Source: Flagellatimonas centrodinii
GTDB taxonomy: Bacteria > Pseudomonadota > Gammaproteobacteria > Nevskiales > Nevskiaceae
Reading direction: 5' to 3'
Assembly: GCF_016918765.2 (NCBI RefSeq)
Contig: NZ_CP092104.1
Span: 3,162,001-3,226,000 of the forward strand
DNA length: 64,000 nt
The notes beneath the pieces were generated by a model. The model did not search any database and was not told the DNA's origin. It worked only from the letters and a program-made list of their open reading frames with translations. The position numbers and the translations under genes are program-made. Positions 55,711-64,000 of this stretch are shown in pieces. Each line of letters opens with the position of its first letter. Positions within the stretch are counted from its first letter, which is position 1.

Positions 55711-57638
55711 CAGTCACCCGCCTTGGCAGACAGCCGATAGCGGCGATCACTGATCGCCAACAGCCCGCCCAACGCCATGATCACACCGGCCCACCAGACC
55801 AGCCGCATCATCGGCTTGTAGTAGAGCCGCAGCGCCCATTCCCCCTGATCCCCGATCGACTCGCCGAGCGAGGCATAGAGATCGCGAAACGGAGTGTGGT
55901 CGACATCGGCGTCAGTCATCACCTGGCGCGCGCCCCGATAGAAGCGCTTTTCCGGATGCAGCGTCGCCAACTCGCGATCGCCCTTGCTGACGCGCAGCAC
56001 GCCGCGCTCGGCGTCGTAGTTGGGGCCATCCACCGGGGTCACGCCATCGAAGGTGAAGTGGTACCCGGCGAGGTCGGCCGATTGCCCGGGGCCGAGGCGG
56101 ACATCGCGCTCGATGCTGAACTGGCTGACGAAGGTCACCCCCAACACCAGAACTCCGAGTCCGGCATGGGCCAACGACATCCCCAGTACCCCGCGCGGCA
56201 ACGGCCGTCGGGTCTGACGCCAGCGCCGCAGGGGTTCCGCCAACGCCGCCACCAGGGTCCAGCTGCCCAGCCAGGCGCCGGCCACCACCCCCACCCCCCA
56301 TCGCACGCTCATCAAACCAACGATCGCGACAGCGAGTATCACTGACAGGGCTGCCGGCGTCCGCAGCCGCGCCCACACGTCGGACATCCGTGCGCGCTTC
56401 CAGTTGACGGCGCCGGCAAGCCCCACCAGCACCGCCAACGGCAGCGTCAGCGGGACGAAAACCGCGTTGAAATACGGGGGGCCAACCGACAATTTGCCGA
56501 GACCCAGGGCATCGGCCAGCAGCGGCCACAAAGTGCCCAGCAGCACCGCGGCGGCCGCCACCACCAGAAAGACATTATTGAACAGCAGCAGGCCCTCGCG
56601 AGACCACAGGGTCATCGGTGCCGGGCTGGCCAGTCGAGGTGCACGCCAGGCATAGAGGCCGAAGGCGGTACCGAGAACCACGGCCAGAAACCCAAGAATG
56701 AACACCCCGCGTGCCGGGTCAGTGGCAAAAGCGTGGACGCTGACCAACACCCCGGACCGCACCAGGAAGGTTCCCAGCAAGGACAAGGCAAAGGCGAGGA
56801 TCGCCAGCAACACGGTCCAACTCTTGAGCAGGCCGCGCTTTTCGGTCACCGCCAACGAGTGAATCAGCGCGGTCCCCACCAGCCACGGCATGAGACTGGC
56901 ATTCTCGACCGGGTCCCAGAACCACCAGCCACCCCAGCCCAGCTCGTGGTACGCCCACCATGACCCCAACGTGATCCCCAGGGTCAGGAACAGCCACGCC
57001 GCGGTGGTCCAGGGGCGGGTCCAGCGCGCCCAGGCCGCATCCAGTTTTCCGGTGATCAGCGCTGCCAGCGCAAAGGCGAACGCCACCGAAAACCCGACAT
57101 AGCCCATGTACAGCAAGGGCGGATGAATGATCAGCCCCGGATCCTGCAACAAGGGATTAAGGTCCTGCCCGTCAGCAGGGATCGGCAACACGCGTTCGAA
57201 CGGATTGGAGGTCAAGATCATGAACAGCAGAAAGCCGATGCTGATCGCGCCAAGCACCGACAGCACGATGGCACTGACCGGCAGCGGCAGCCGCCGGTTG
57301 AACAGTGCGACGGCGGCGGTCCAGCCCGCCAGCATCAGCACCCACAAAAGCAGCGACCCCTCGTGCGCGCCCCAGACCGCCGAGATGCGATACGCCAAGG
57401 GCAGTTCCGAATGGCTGTTGCTGGCGACGTAGGCCACCGAGAAATCACCCACCACGAACAATGTCGTGAGGCAGACGTAGGCGAGCGTCACCAGACCGAA
57501 CTGCACCAGTGCAGCCGTGCGCCCGAAACGCATCGCGACGGTATCGCCCCGCCAGACGCCGTAAGCGGGCAGCAGGGCCATCAACACCGCCACCGCCAAC
57601 GTCAACAGCAGCGCAAAATGCCCGAGTTCGGCGCTCAT
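55710..57638 (-). CDS. ccmF: Heme lyase CcmF
   Basis: 642 aa with about 13-15 membrane helices. The Trp-rich segment WGGWWFWDPVENAS is the heme-handling motif of the CcmC/F/CcsA superfamily; GAHEGSLLLWVLMLAGW and the periplasmic loop before the C-terminal helix fit CcmF. It ligates heme to apocytochrome c with CcmI and CcmH. ATG 57638 overlaps the ccmE stop (ATGA). Confidence 0.97.
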   Translation of the reverse strand: MSAELGHFALLLTLAVAVLMALLPAYGVWRGDTVAMRFGRTAALVQFGLVTLAYVCLTTLFVVGDFSVAYVASNSHSELPLAYRISAVWGAHEGSLLLWVLMLAGWTAAVALFNRRLPLPVSAIVLSVLGAISIGFLLFMILTSNPFERVLPIPADGQDLNPLLQDPGLIIHPPLLYMGYVGFSVAFAFALAALITGKLDAAWARWTRPWTTAAWLFLTLGITLGSWWAYHELGWGGWWFWDPVENASLMPWLVGTALIHSLAVTEKRGLLKSWTVLLAILAFALSLLGTFLVRSGVLVSVHAFATDPARGVFILGFLAVVLGTAFGLYAWRAPRLASPAPMTLWSREGLLLFNNVFLVVAAAAVLLGTLWPLLADALGLGKLSVGPPYFNAVFVPLTLPLAVLVGLAGAVNWKRARMSDVWARLRTPAALSVILAVAIVGLMSVRWGVGVVAGAWLGSWTLVAALAEPLRRWRQTRRPLPRGVLGMSLAHAGLGVLVLGVTFVSQFSIERDVRLGPGQSADLAGYHFTFDGVTPVDGPNYDAERGVLRVSKGDRELATLHPEKRFYRGARQVMTDADVDHTPFRDLYASLGESIGDQGEWALRLYYKPMMRLVWWAGVIMALGGLLAISDRRYRLSAKAGD

Positions 57639-58105
57639 CCGTCCTGCGCCGCCATCGCCGCCTTGAAAGGTTCGCAGGAGTGTCCGGTATCGGTTTTCAG
57701 CGATGCCGCCAATTCCGGCGGCATGTAGTTCTCGTCGTGCTTGGCCAACACCTCGTCGGCTGCGAACACGCCGTCATCGGCCATGTATCCGCTGGCGACG
57801 ATGCCCTGCCCCTCACGAAACAGGTCGGGCAGGATGCCGTCATAACGCACCGGCAGGCTGCGAAGACAGTCGGCCACGATGAAGTTGACAGTCAGCCCAT
57901 CGCCACGGTGCAAGCTGCCGGTCTCCACCACGCCCCCCAACCGCAGCCGTGCGGTGGCGGGCAATTCAGACGCCAACAGGTCGCTAGGCGTGACGAAATA
58001 CATGAGGTTCTGGCGAAATGCCGTAAACCCCAGCGCGGCCGCAACGCCGAGCCCCAGCAACACGCAGGCCACGGTGATCACCCGCCGTCTCTGGGTTCGC
58101 GTCAC
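57635..58105 (-). CDS. ccmE: Periplasmic heme chaperone CcmE
   Basis: 156 aa. N-terminal membrane helix (about 10-30) followed by the OB-fold with RYDGILPDLFREGQGIVA and the heme-binding His in LAKHDENYMPPEL. It carries heme from CcmC to CcmF. The start is GTG at 58105 overlapping the ccmD stop (GTGA); a longer ATG frame reads through ccmD. The segment VADCLRSLPV contains an extra Cys near the middle. Confidence 0.95.
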   Translation of the reverse strand: MTRTQRRRVITVACVLLGLGVAAALGFTAFRQNLMYFVTPSDLLASELPATARLRLGGVVETGSLHRGDGLTVNFIVADCLRSLPVRYDGILPDLFREGQGIVASGYMADDGVFAADEVLAKHDENYMPPELAASLKTDTGHSCEPFKAAMAAQDG

Positions 58106-58245
58106 GCGGCATCCTCCAGTTCGCGCAGGCAGGCTTGTCGTGCGGCGCGCGGCGACCACCAGATCCAGCTGTAAACCGCCAGGGCAGCACCAAAGCTGCC
58201 CCACACGTAGGCCGCATAGCCGCCCATATCCAGGAACTCGTTCAT
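58102..58245 (-). CDS. ccmD: Heme exporter protein CcmD
   Basis: 47 aa. Single membrane helix in the middle with the typical start MNEFLDMGGYAAYVWGSFG and a basic tail. CcmD holds CcmE at the CcmABC complex. ATG 58245 overlaps the ccmC stop (ATGA) and its own stop overlaps the ccmE GTG, so it is coupled on both sides. Confidence 0.93.
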   Translation of the reverse strand: MNEFLDMGGYAAYVWGSFGAALAVYSWIWWSPRAARQACLRELEDAA

Positions 58246-58985
58246 CCGCCAGTGTCCTCTCGTAGTGCCACCACCCAGCTGCTGGACCGCTCGCGCAGCA
58301 ACAGCTGGTTCTGGGTTCGCCGCAGTATCGACTGCGCTGCCAGCAGCAGGGTTCCCAACAGGCAGGCGTACAACGGCATGGCCATGTCGAAGGAGATCGA
58401 CGGCGCGCCGATCTTCAGCACAGTAGACCCCTGATGCAGGCTGTTCCACCAGTCCACGGAATACTTGACGATCGGCACATTGATGGCGCCCACAATGGCC
58501 AGCCAGGCGCCGGCGCGCGCAGCGCGGCGCGGCTCCTCGATGGCCTGGGTGATGAGCATCACGCCGAGGTAGAGAAACAACAGGATCAACTCGGCGGTCA
58601 ACCGCGCATCCCAAACCCAATAGGTGCCCCACATCGGCTTGCCCCACAGCATGCCGGTGACCAACGCCAGGGCGGTGAGCCCGGCGCCCACCGGCGCCGC
58701 CGCCACCAACACGCATTCGGCCAACTTCATCCGCCAGATCAGGGCTACCGCCCCGGCAACCGCCATGGCCGAGTAGACCGACAGTGACAGCGCGGCGGCC
58801 GGCACGTGGACATAAATGATGCGAAATGCGTCGCCCTGCTGGTAGTCAGCGGGCGCCAGCACCAGGCCGGCGAACCAGCCATAGCCCAGCAGCAGTGCCG
58901 CTGCCGCGCCCAGCCAGGGGGCCAAGCGTTCGGCAAAGCGAAAGAAGCTGGGCGGTGAGGCAAGCCGATGGAACCATGTCCACAT
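58242..58985 (-). CDS. ccmC: Heme ABC transporter permease CcmC
   Basis: 247 aa with six membrane helices and the Trp-rich motif WGTYWVWDARLTAEL. The conserved His pair is in IIYVHVPAAA and SLHQGSTVL. CcmC passes heme to CcmE. Starts at ATG 58985; ccmB lies 23 bases upstream. Confidence 0.97.
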   Translation of the reverse strand: MWTWFHRLASPPSFFRFAERLAPWLGAAAALLLGYGWFAGLVLAPADYQQGDAFRIIYVHVPAAALSLSVYSAMAVAGAVALIWRMKLAECVLVAAAPVGAGLTALALVTGMLWGKPMWGTYWVWDARLTAELILLFLYLGVMLITQAIEEPRRAARAGAWLAIVGAINVPIVKYSVDWWNSLHQGSTVLKIGAPSISFDMAMPLYACLLGTLLLAAQSILRRTQNQLLLRERSSSWVVALREDTGG

Positions 58986-59008
58986 GGCGGAAAAGCACTC
59001 CGTTGAAC

Positions 59009-59674
59009 TCAGTCAAACGCGTTGCGCAGGGCGCTCGCACAGGCCCACGGCAAGGCAGTCAATGCCAGGGCGACCAGAAATCCGAGAAAGTATAGCGGAG
59101 CGACCGCGTCGGCTCCGTCAATCGCCGCACGCACGCTGCCGCCACCGAAGATCACCACCGGCGCCAACAGCGGCAACACCAGCAGGGGCATCAGCGCCCC
59201 GGCGCGCGGGAGGCCCACTGCCAGGCTGGTGGCCAACCCGCCGAACAGCACCACCAGCAACGTGCCCATCAGCAGACCGGCCAGCAGCACTGGCCAGACC
59301 GCCACCGGCACCCCGAGGGCGCCCGCGATCGGCAGTGCCATCAGCGCCACAGGCACCCCCTGGACCAACCAGTGCGACAGCAGCTTGGCGAGCACGATCA
59401 GCGCCAGCGGGGCGTCCGCCAGACACCACTGTTCCAGCGTGCCGTCCTCGAACTCCGGTTGGAACAGGCGGTCGAGGGACAGCAGCAGCGCCAGCAGCGC
59501 GCCCACCCACAGCATCGCGGGTGCAAATTGCAGTACCGCCGGATCATTGGGGCGCGCGCCGAAGGCGAACAGCATGGCCACCAACAGGTAGAAGGCCAAC
59601 GGCAGCAACAGATCGGTCGGCTGCGCGCGCGCCAGCCGCCATTCCCGCCGCATCAAGCCGAGCCACATGTTCAT
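59009..59674 (-). CDS. ccmB: Heme exporter permease CcmB
   Basis: 221 aa with six membrane helices and the CcmB segment PEFEDGTLEQWCLA near residue 75. It is the permease partner of the CcmA ATPase; the CcmAB ATP hydrolysis releases holo-CcmE. ATG at 59674 overlaps the ccmA stop (ATGA). Confidence 0.96.
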   Translation of the reverse strand: MNMWLGLMRREWRLARAQPTDLLLPLAFYLLVAMLFAFGARPNDPAVLQFAPAMLWVGALLALLLSLDRLFQPEFEDGTLEQWCLADAPLALIVLAKLLSHWLVQGVPVALMALPIAGALGVPVAVWPVLLAGLLMGTLLVVLFGGLATSLAVGLPRAGALMPLLVLPLLAPVVIFGGGSVRAAIDGADAVAPLYFLGFLVALALTALPWACASALRNAFD

Positions 59675-60255
59675 GGCGATCGCAAGTCCACCGTCTGTAC
59701 TGCAGCAATGCTGCCGGGCAACGGCTGGTGGCTGGTCACCAGCAGCGCCCCGCCCTCCGCGATGTGGGAATTGACCAGGGTGGCGACGAGTTCGAGCCCC
59801 TCAACGTCGAGTCCGTCCAGCGGCTCGTCGAGCACCCACACCGGGCGGGCCGCCAGCAGCAGCCGCGCCAATGCCGTGCGACGCCGCTGTCCGGCAGACA
59901 GCTGGCGGCAGGGTCGGTGCCGCTGCGGGTATACCCCCAGCGCACGCAGGGCCTCGGCCGGGGCTGACGACACATCGGCCTGCAGGTCGCACCAGGCCTG
60001 CAGGTTTTCCATTGGGGTGAGCGCCGCCGACAAGCCGTTGCGATGCCCCAGCCAGTGCCGGGCTGCGGCAGCGGTCACCTGCCCCTGCCACGGTGTACGG
60101 AGTCCCGCTGCCACTTCCAGCAGGGTGGTCTTGCCGGTGCCATTGGCGCCGGAAAGGTGACAGACCCGACCCGCATGCAGTGTCAGGTCGAACCCCTCGA
60201 CCAGCGCTCGCCGGCCGCGACCTGTGGTGATGCCGGAGAGGGTCAGAAGCGCCAT
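59671..60255 (-). CDS. ccmA: Cytochrome c maturation ABC ATPase CcmA
   Basis: 194 aa, slightly short as CcmA usually is. Walker [17 protein letters not shown] signature [14 protein letters not shown], Walker [13 protein letters not shown] and the switch His in LVTSHQP. First gene of the ccmABCDEFGHI operon, divergent from folD with a 92-base gap that must hold both promoters. Confidence 0.95.
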   Translation of the reverse strand: MALLTLSGITTGRGRRALVEGFDLTLHAGRVCHLSGANGTGKTTLLEVAAGLRTPWQGQVTAAAARHWLGHRNGLSAALTPMENLQAWCDLQADVSSAPAEALRALGVYPQRHRPCRQLSAGQRRRTALARLLLAARPVWVLDEPLDGLDVEGLELVATLVNSHIAEGGALLVTSHQPLPGSIAAVQTVDLRSP

Positions 60256-60347
60256 GGGCGCGCAGTTTACGGGATCGGCCCGCCACGGCCTACGCAGTAT
60301 CGGAACGGGCTGTCTACACTATGCGCCCCTCCCCGCCCCCCGGTGCC

Positions 60348-61199
60348 ATGAGCGCGCAACTGATCGACGGCAAGGCCGTTGCCCAACAAGTCCTCCAGCG
60401 GGTCGCCGATGGCGTTGCCGCACGCTGCGCCAGCGGCGCCCGCGCGCCCTGTCTCGCCACCGTGCTGGTGGGTGCCGATCCGGCGTCCGAAGTCTATGTG
60501 CGCAACAAGCGGCGCGCCTGCCAGCAGGTGGGCATCCAGTCGCTGCCATTGCATTTCGACAGCGACGTCAGTGAAGCCGACCTGCTGGCCGAGGTCGACC
60601 GACTCAATGCCGACGCCGGGGTGGACGGCATTCTGGTGCAATTGCCGCTGCCGGCACACATCAACAGCATTGCGGTGACCGAGCGCATCGTCGCCCACAA
60701 GGACGTCGATGGTTTTCACCCCTACAACCTGGGACGGCTGGCGCAACGCCTGCCGGTGCTCCGCCCCTGTACACCATGGGGCGTGATCGAGCTGCTGCGG
60801 TCCGTGGGCGAGCCGTTCAAGCAACGCACTGCGGTAGTGGTGGGCGCCAGCAACCATGTCGGCCGGCCAATGATGCTGGAGCTGATGCTGGCCGGCGCCA
60901 CGGCCACCTGCTGTCACCGATTCACTGCCGACGTCCCGGGCGAGGTCGCCCGCGCCGACATCCTGGTGGTGGCCGTCGGCAAGCCGGGCATGGTCAAGGG
61001 CGCCTGGATCAAGCCCGGCGCAACCGTCATCGACATTGGCATCAACCGCTTGGATGACGGGCGCCTGGTCGGCGACTGCGATTTCGAGACCGCCCGCGAG
61101 CGGGCCGCCTGGATCACGCCGGTGCCCGGCGGTGTCGGGCCGATGACCGTGGCCATGCTGATGCAGAACACGCTGCAGGCAGCGGGGCTGAACGACTGA
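60348..61199 (+). CDS. folD: Methylenetetrahydrofolate dehydrogenase/cyclohydrolase
   Basis: 283 aa. Bifunctional enzyme interconverting 5,10-methylene-THF and 10-formyl-THF. Catalytic Lys in [31 protein letters not shown] segment [18 protein letters not shown] and [18 protein letters not shown] all match the E. coli type. The start ATG 60348 is chosen over one at 60321. It converges on phoR with a four-base gap. Confidence 0.97.
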   Translation: MSAQLIDGKAVAQQVLQRVADGVAARCASGARAPCLATVLVGADPASEVYVRNKRRACQQVGIQSLPLHFDSDVSEADLLAEVDRLNADAGVDGILVQLPLPAHINSIAVTERIVAHKDVDGFHPYNLGRLAQRLPVLRPCTPWGVIELLRSVGEPFKQRTAVVVGASNHVGRPMMLELMLAGATATCCHRFTADVPGEVARADILVVAVGKPGMVKGAWIKPGATVIDIGINRLDDGRLVGDCDFETARERAAWITPVPGGVGPMTVAMLMQNTLQAAGLND

Positions 61200-61203
61200 G
61201 CCC

Positions 61204-62559
61204 TCAGGCGGTCGTGGTCGCGGCCATCCGCCGCACGCGCTGCGCCGGAAATTCGCAGGAGAACGTGCTGCCGACGCCAATCTCGCTTTCAATGCTCAAT
61301 CGGCTGTCGTGGTGCTCCAGCACGTGCTTGACGATCGACAGCCCAAGCCCGGTACCGCCGCTGGCCCGCGAGCGCCCGACATCGACCCGGTAGAAGCGTT
61401 CGGTCAGCCGCGGGATGTCTTCCTGGGCGATGCCGATGCCGGAATCCGCCACCGAATACACCGCACCGCCCGACGGCAGGGCCCGGCAGCGAATGCGGAT
61501 AACCCCCGGCGGCGGCGTATAGCGCACTGCATTGCCCGCAAGGTTGGCGAACAGACTGACCAGTTCGATTTCCACCCCCAGCAGTTCGAGGTCGTCGTCG
61601 ATATCCAGCTCGAAACGGTGCGGCGACTCGGTGCCACTCAATAGCCGCGCCTCGTCCACCACCCGCTGCACCAGCGGGCGTACCGCAACCCATTCATGGC
61701 GGGACTGGATATCCGACTCCAGCCGCGCCAGCTTCAGCATGTCATTGATCAGCGACTCCATGCGGACCGACTGGCTTCGCATTTCCGCCAGTGGCGTCGC
61801 CCAGTCCGCCAGCGGTCCGCCAGCGCGCGACTCCGACACCATCATCTCGAGATACCCCTTGAGCACAGTCAGCGGGGTCCGCAACTCGTGCGAGGCGTTC
61901 GACACGAAATCGCGGCGGGCCGACTCCAGCCGCCGCAGCTCGGACACGTCCCGCAGGATCAGTAGCCGCTGCTGTTGCCCGTAGGGGATGACACGGGCAG
62001 ACAAGGTCTTGGTGCGGTTGATCGGCGACGGCATCTCGATCTCGGCCGAGAAATCACCCTTCTGCAGATAGTCGGTGAAGCGCGGGTGCCGCATCAGGGT
62101 GGCCACGCGCAAGCCGATATCGAGGGTGCGCAGGCCGAGCAAGGTCTGCGCGGCGACGTTGAAGCGGACAATATCGCCGCGTTCGCTGAGCACGACCGCG
62201 CCGTCCGGCAGGGCAGCAGTGGAGGCCTGGAACTCGGCCAGCATGCCGGCCAGCCGCTTCTTCTTGCGCCGGCTGCGGCGATGCATTTCCGCCAACCGGT
62301 CAAAGGCCTCGCCCCACAGCCCGCCGGGCTCCGGCAACTCATGCCGTTTGGGGCTCGACAACCAATAGAGCAGCGACGCCAGATAGCGATACTGGATCGC
62401 CAGGTAGCCCCCCAGCACCACCAGAAAGCCCCAGATCGCTCCCGAGAACACCGACCCGACCAGCGCTCCCAACCCGCAGAGCAACAGGACCTTCACCAGT
62501 TCCTGCCGCCACGCCGCACGCATTCGCAACTGCTCGGCGGTGCGCGTGACGGTCCCCAT
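61204..62559 (-). CDS. phoR: Phosphate regulon sensor histidine kinase PhoR
   Basis: 451 aa. Two N-terminal membrane helices (about 20-55) without a sizeable periplasmic loop, a PAS domain (about 105-195), HisKA with the phosphorylated His in NASHELRTPL, and HATPase with the G box GGTGLGLSIVK. That layout, plus the phoB partner, defines PhoR, which senses phosphate through the Pst-PhoU complex (not in this window). ATG 62559 is taken; a TTG at 62565 overlaps the phoB stop. Confidence 0.95.
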   Translation of the reverse strand: MGTVTRTAEQLRMRAAWRQELVKVLLLCGLGALVGSVFSGAIWGFLVVLGGYLAIQYRYLASLLYWLSSPKRHELPEPGGLWGEAFDRLAEMHRRSRRKKKRLAGMLAEFQASTAALPDGAVVLSERGDIVRFNVAAQTLLGLRTLDIGLRVATLMRHPRFTDYLQKGDFSAEIEMPSPINRTKTLSARVIPYGQQQRLLILRDVSELRRLESARRDFVSNASHELRTPLTVLKGYLEMMVSESRAGGPLADWATPLAEMRSQSVRMESLINDMLKLARLESDIQSRHEWVAVRPLVQRVVDEARLLSGTESPHRFELDIDDDLELLGVEIELVSLFANLAGNAVRYTPPPGVIRIRCRALPSGGAVYSVADSGIGIAQEDIPRLTERFYRVDVGRSRASGGTGLGLSIVKHVLEHHDSRLSIESEIGVGSTFSCEFPAQRVRRMAATTTA

Positions 62560-62561
62560 GC

Positions 62562-63254
62562 TCAATACTTTTCGGAAAACCGGTAGCCGGTCCCGCGCAC
62601 GGTCTGGATCATGTCGGCATAGCCGAAGGGCTCCAGTGCCTTGCGCAGACGGCGAATATGAACGTCCACCGTCCGCTCTTCGACGTACACGTTCTGCCCC
62701 CAGACCCGATCCAGCACCTGTTCACGGGTGTAGACCCGCTCGGGATGGCTGACGAAGAAGTGCAGTAGCCGGTATTCGGTAGGCCCCAGCTTCACCGGCT
62801 GCCCCTGCGCGGTCACGCGCTGGCTGGCCGCATCGACCTCAAGCCCGTTGACCGCCAGGCGCTCCTCCTCGCCTCCCGGCATGCTGCGACGCAGCACCGC
62901 CTGGATGCGGGCCAGCAGCTCGGGGAACGAGAACGGCTTCGAGACGTAGTCATCGCAACCGGTATTGAGGCCGCGGATCTTGTCCTCCTCCTCGGCGCGC
63001 GCGGTCACCATGATCACCGGGATGTCGCGATTCGAGGCCGAACCCTTGAGTTCGCGCGTCAGTTCGACCCCGCTGATGCCCGGCATCATCCAGTCCATGA
63101 GAATCAGATCGGGGCGCTCGTCAGCCATCCGCAGTCGGGCCTCCTGCGCCGAACCGGCCTCGGCGACCCGGTACTCCGCGCGGGTCAGGGCAAAGCGCAC
63201 CATCTCGCGGATCGCCGCCTCGTCCTCTACCACCAGGATCAACTTGTTTTGCAT
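62562..63254 (-). CDS. phoB: Phosphate regulon response regulator PhoB
   Basis: 230 aa (E. coli 229). N-terminal receiver with the phospho-acceptor Asp54 in LILMDWMMPG, Lys in VSKPFSFPEL, and the C-terminal OmpR-type winged helix ending VRGTGYRFSEKY. It activates Pho-regulon genes. The start is ATG 63254 by comparison with PhoB; a GTG at 63278 is possible. A PHO-box-like site lies about 46 bases upstream. Confidence 0.96.
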   Translation of the reverse strand: MQNKLILVVEDEAAIREMVRFALTRAEYRVAEAGSAQEARLRMADERPDLILMDWMMPGISGVELTRELKGSASNRDIPVIMVTARAEEEDKIRGLNTGCDDYVSKPFSFPELLARIQAVLRRSMPGGEEERLAVNGLEVDAASQRVTAQGQPVKLGPTEYRLLHFFVSHPERVYTREQVLDRVWGQNVYVEERTVDVHIRRLRKALEPFGYADMIQTVRGTGYRFSEKY

Positions 63255-63299
63255 TCCTATCGCCAGATTACACGTCACAAATCAGGCTATTAGCAACTG

Positions 63300-63317
63300 G
63301 TTACAAAATTGTGACAG
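63300..63317 (-). promoter_or_regulatory. PHO box upstream of phoB
   Basis: On the minus strand CTGTCAC-AATT-TTGTAAC is a tandem 7-base repeat with an AT-rich four-base spacer, the layout of a PHO box (CTGTCAT-N4-CTGTCAT). The first unit matches 6/7, the second is weaker (4/7). It sits in the ffh-phoB gap, as expected for PhoB autoregulation. Confidence 0.6.
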
Positions 63318-63330
63318 CGACGGGTGCGCC

Positions 63331-64000
63331 CTAGCGGCGCGGCATCATGCCGGGCGGCAGACGCCCGGCCAGACCCCGCATCATCTTCGCCATGCCGCCA
63401 CCCGCCACCTTCTTCATCATGTCGCGGGTGCTCTCGAACTGCCGTAGCAATTGGTTCACCTGCTGCACCTCAACGCCACTGCCCGCAGCAATGCGGCGTT
63501 TTCGTGACGCCTTAATGAGGTCGGGGAACCGACGCTCCTGCGGGGTCATCGAGTTGATGATGGCAATAGTGCGGCGGACCTGTTTACCGGTATCGACGTT
63601 CTTCAGCTGGGCCTGCATCTGCGCCCCGCCGGGCAACTTTTCCAGCAGCGAATCGATCGATCCGAGATTCTCCATCTGTTCCATCTGGTCGCGGAAATCC
63701 GCCAGATCGAAGCGCTTGTTCTTCTTCAGCTTCTCCGCCAGCTTGGCGGCCTTGTCCTGATCGACCTTGCGGCTGGTTTCCTCGATCAGGCTGAGCATGT
63801 CGCCCTGGCCGAGAATGCGATTGGCAATGCGGTCCGGGTGGAACACCTCCAGCTTGTCCGACTTTTCCCCCACCCCGAGGAACTTGATCGGCCGCCCGGT
63901 CACCTGCCGCACCGACAGCGCCGCACCGCCGCGGGCATCGCCATCCACCTTGGTCAGCACGACCCCGGTCAGCGGCACTGCCTCGGCGAAGGCCTTGGCC
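63331..64000 (-). CDS. ffh: Signal recognition particle protein Ffh (5' end beyond window)
   Basis: 223 codons of the C-terminal part are visible; the frame runs off at 64000. The GTPase-domain end is LTGVVLTKVDGDARGGAALS, followed by the Met-rich M domain (DQMEQMENLGSI, RDMMKKVAGGGMAKMM) and the RNA-binding segment SRKRRIAAGSG that contacts 4.5S RNA and signal peptides. The protein is SRP54/Ffh that targets nascent membrane proteins to FtsY. No 4.5S RNA gene is seen in the window. Confidence 0.96.
   Translation of the reverse strand, partial: AKAFAEAVPLTGVVLTKVDGDARGGAALSVRQVTGRPIKFLGVGEKSDKLEVFHPDRIANRILGQGDMLSLIEETSRKVDQDKAAKLAEKLKKNKRFDLADFRDQMEQMENLGSIDSLLEKLPGGAQMQAQLKNVDTGKQVRRTIAIINSMTPQERRFPDLIKASRKRRIAAGSGVEVQQVNQLLRQFESTRDMMKKVAGGGMAKMMRGLAGRLPPGMMPRR

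Overview
This window is a compact, GC-rich chromosomal segment that looks like a gammaproteobacterium. The evidence is the gene set and its order: ihfB-lapAB after rpsA, ubiG beside a MupP-type phosphatase, ybgC-tolQRAB-pal-cpoB, ruvCAB with yebC, a complete ccmABCDEFGHI set, and phoBR beside ffh. From memory, two blocks follow the gene order of Pseudomonas aeruginosa: ihfB/rpsA/cmk/aroA/tyrA/hisC/pheA/serC/gyrA/mtnA/mtaD/ubiG/mupP/yciK, and yebC/ruvCAB/ybgC/tol-pal/cpoB/queE/queC/tRNA-Lys. However, tyrA and aroA are separate genes here, whereas Pseudomonas has them fused. I cannot place the organism below class. Nearly all of the DNA is coding; no gene-free stretch exceeds 300 bases (the longest is about 180). 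I see no rRNA, CRISPR array, prophage or insertion sequence.

Layout. 1-3998: end of a BepA-like M48 protease gene, an SDR dehydrogenase, and lapB-lapA-ihfB (LPS regulation and the IHF beta subunit). 4153-5823: rpsA, with intrinsic terminators on both sides. 5911-13392: cmk, aroA, tyrA, hisC, pheA and then serA and serC (aromatic amino acid, serine and nucleotide supply). 13437-14108: a VapBC-type toxin-antitoxin pair with a perfect palindromic operator. 14164-20146: a crotonase, gyrA, and the methylthioadenosine salvage genes mtnA and mtaD. 20157-25276: a class V aminotransferase, ubiG, a Gph/MupP phosphatase, a degenerate GGDEF-EAL membrane protein and a YciK-like SDR. 25293-29580: rluB, scpB, scpA, trpS and a site-2 protease. 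29610-35341: a large SSS-STAC-PAS-histidine kinase-receiver protein (CrbS/MxtR type), divergent from a DUF4212 subunit plus sodium/solute symporter, which points to acetate or small organic acid sensing and uptake. 35498-36917: tRNA-Lys and the preQ0 genes queC and queE. 37030-44648: cell-envelope (Tol-Pal) and Holliday-junction (Ruv) genes. 44652-51599: yebC, a YfaZ-like outer-membrane protein, and lpdA-sucB-sucA of the 2-oxoglutarate dehydrogenase complex. 51677-60255: galU, a MaoC-type enzyme and the ccm cytochrome c maturation operon. 60348-64000: folD, phoR-phoB, and the 3' part of ffh.

The window is mainly core housekeeping sequence, and I did not find a previously undescribed multi-gene system. 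The points most worth following up are: the catalytically degenerate GGDEF-EAL protein; the orphan CrbS-like kinase and the 10-bp direct repeat in front of the symporter operon; an EF-hand-like loop inside that symporter; the toxin-antitoxin insertion in an otherwise conserved neighbourhood; a predicted leaderless site-2 protease mRNA; and candidate LexA, PHO and gyrA leader regulatory sites.
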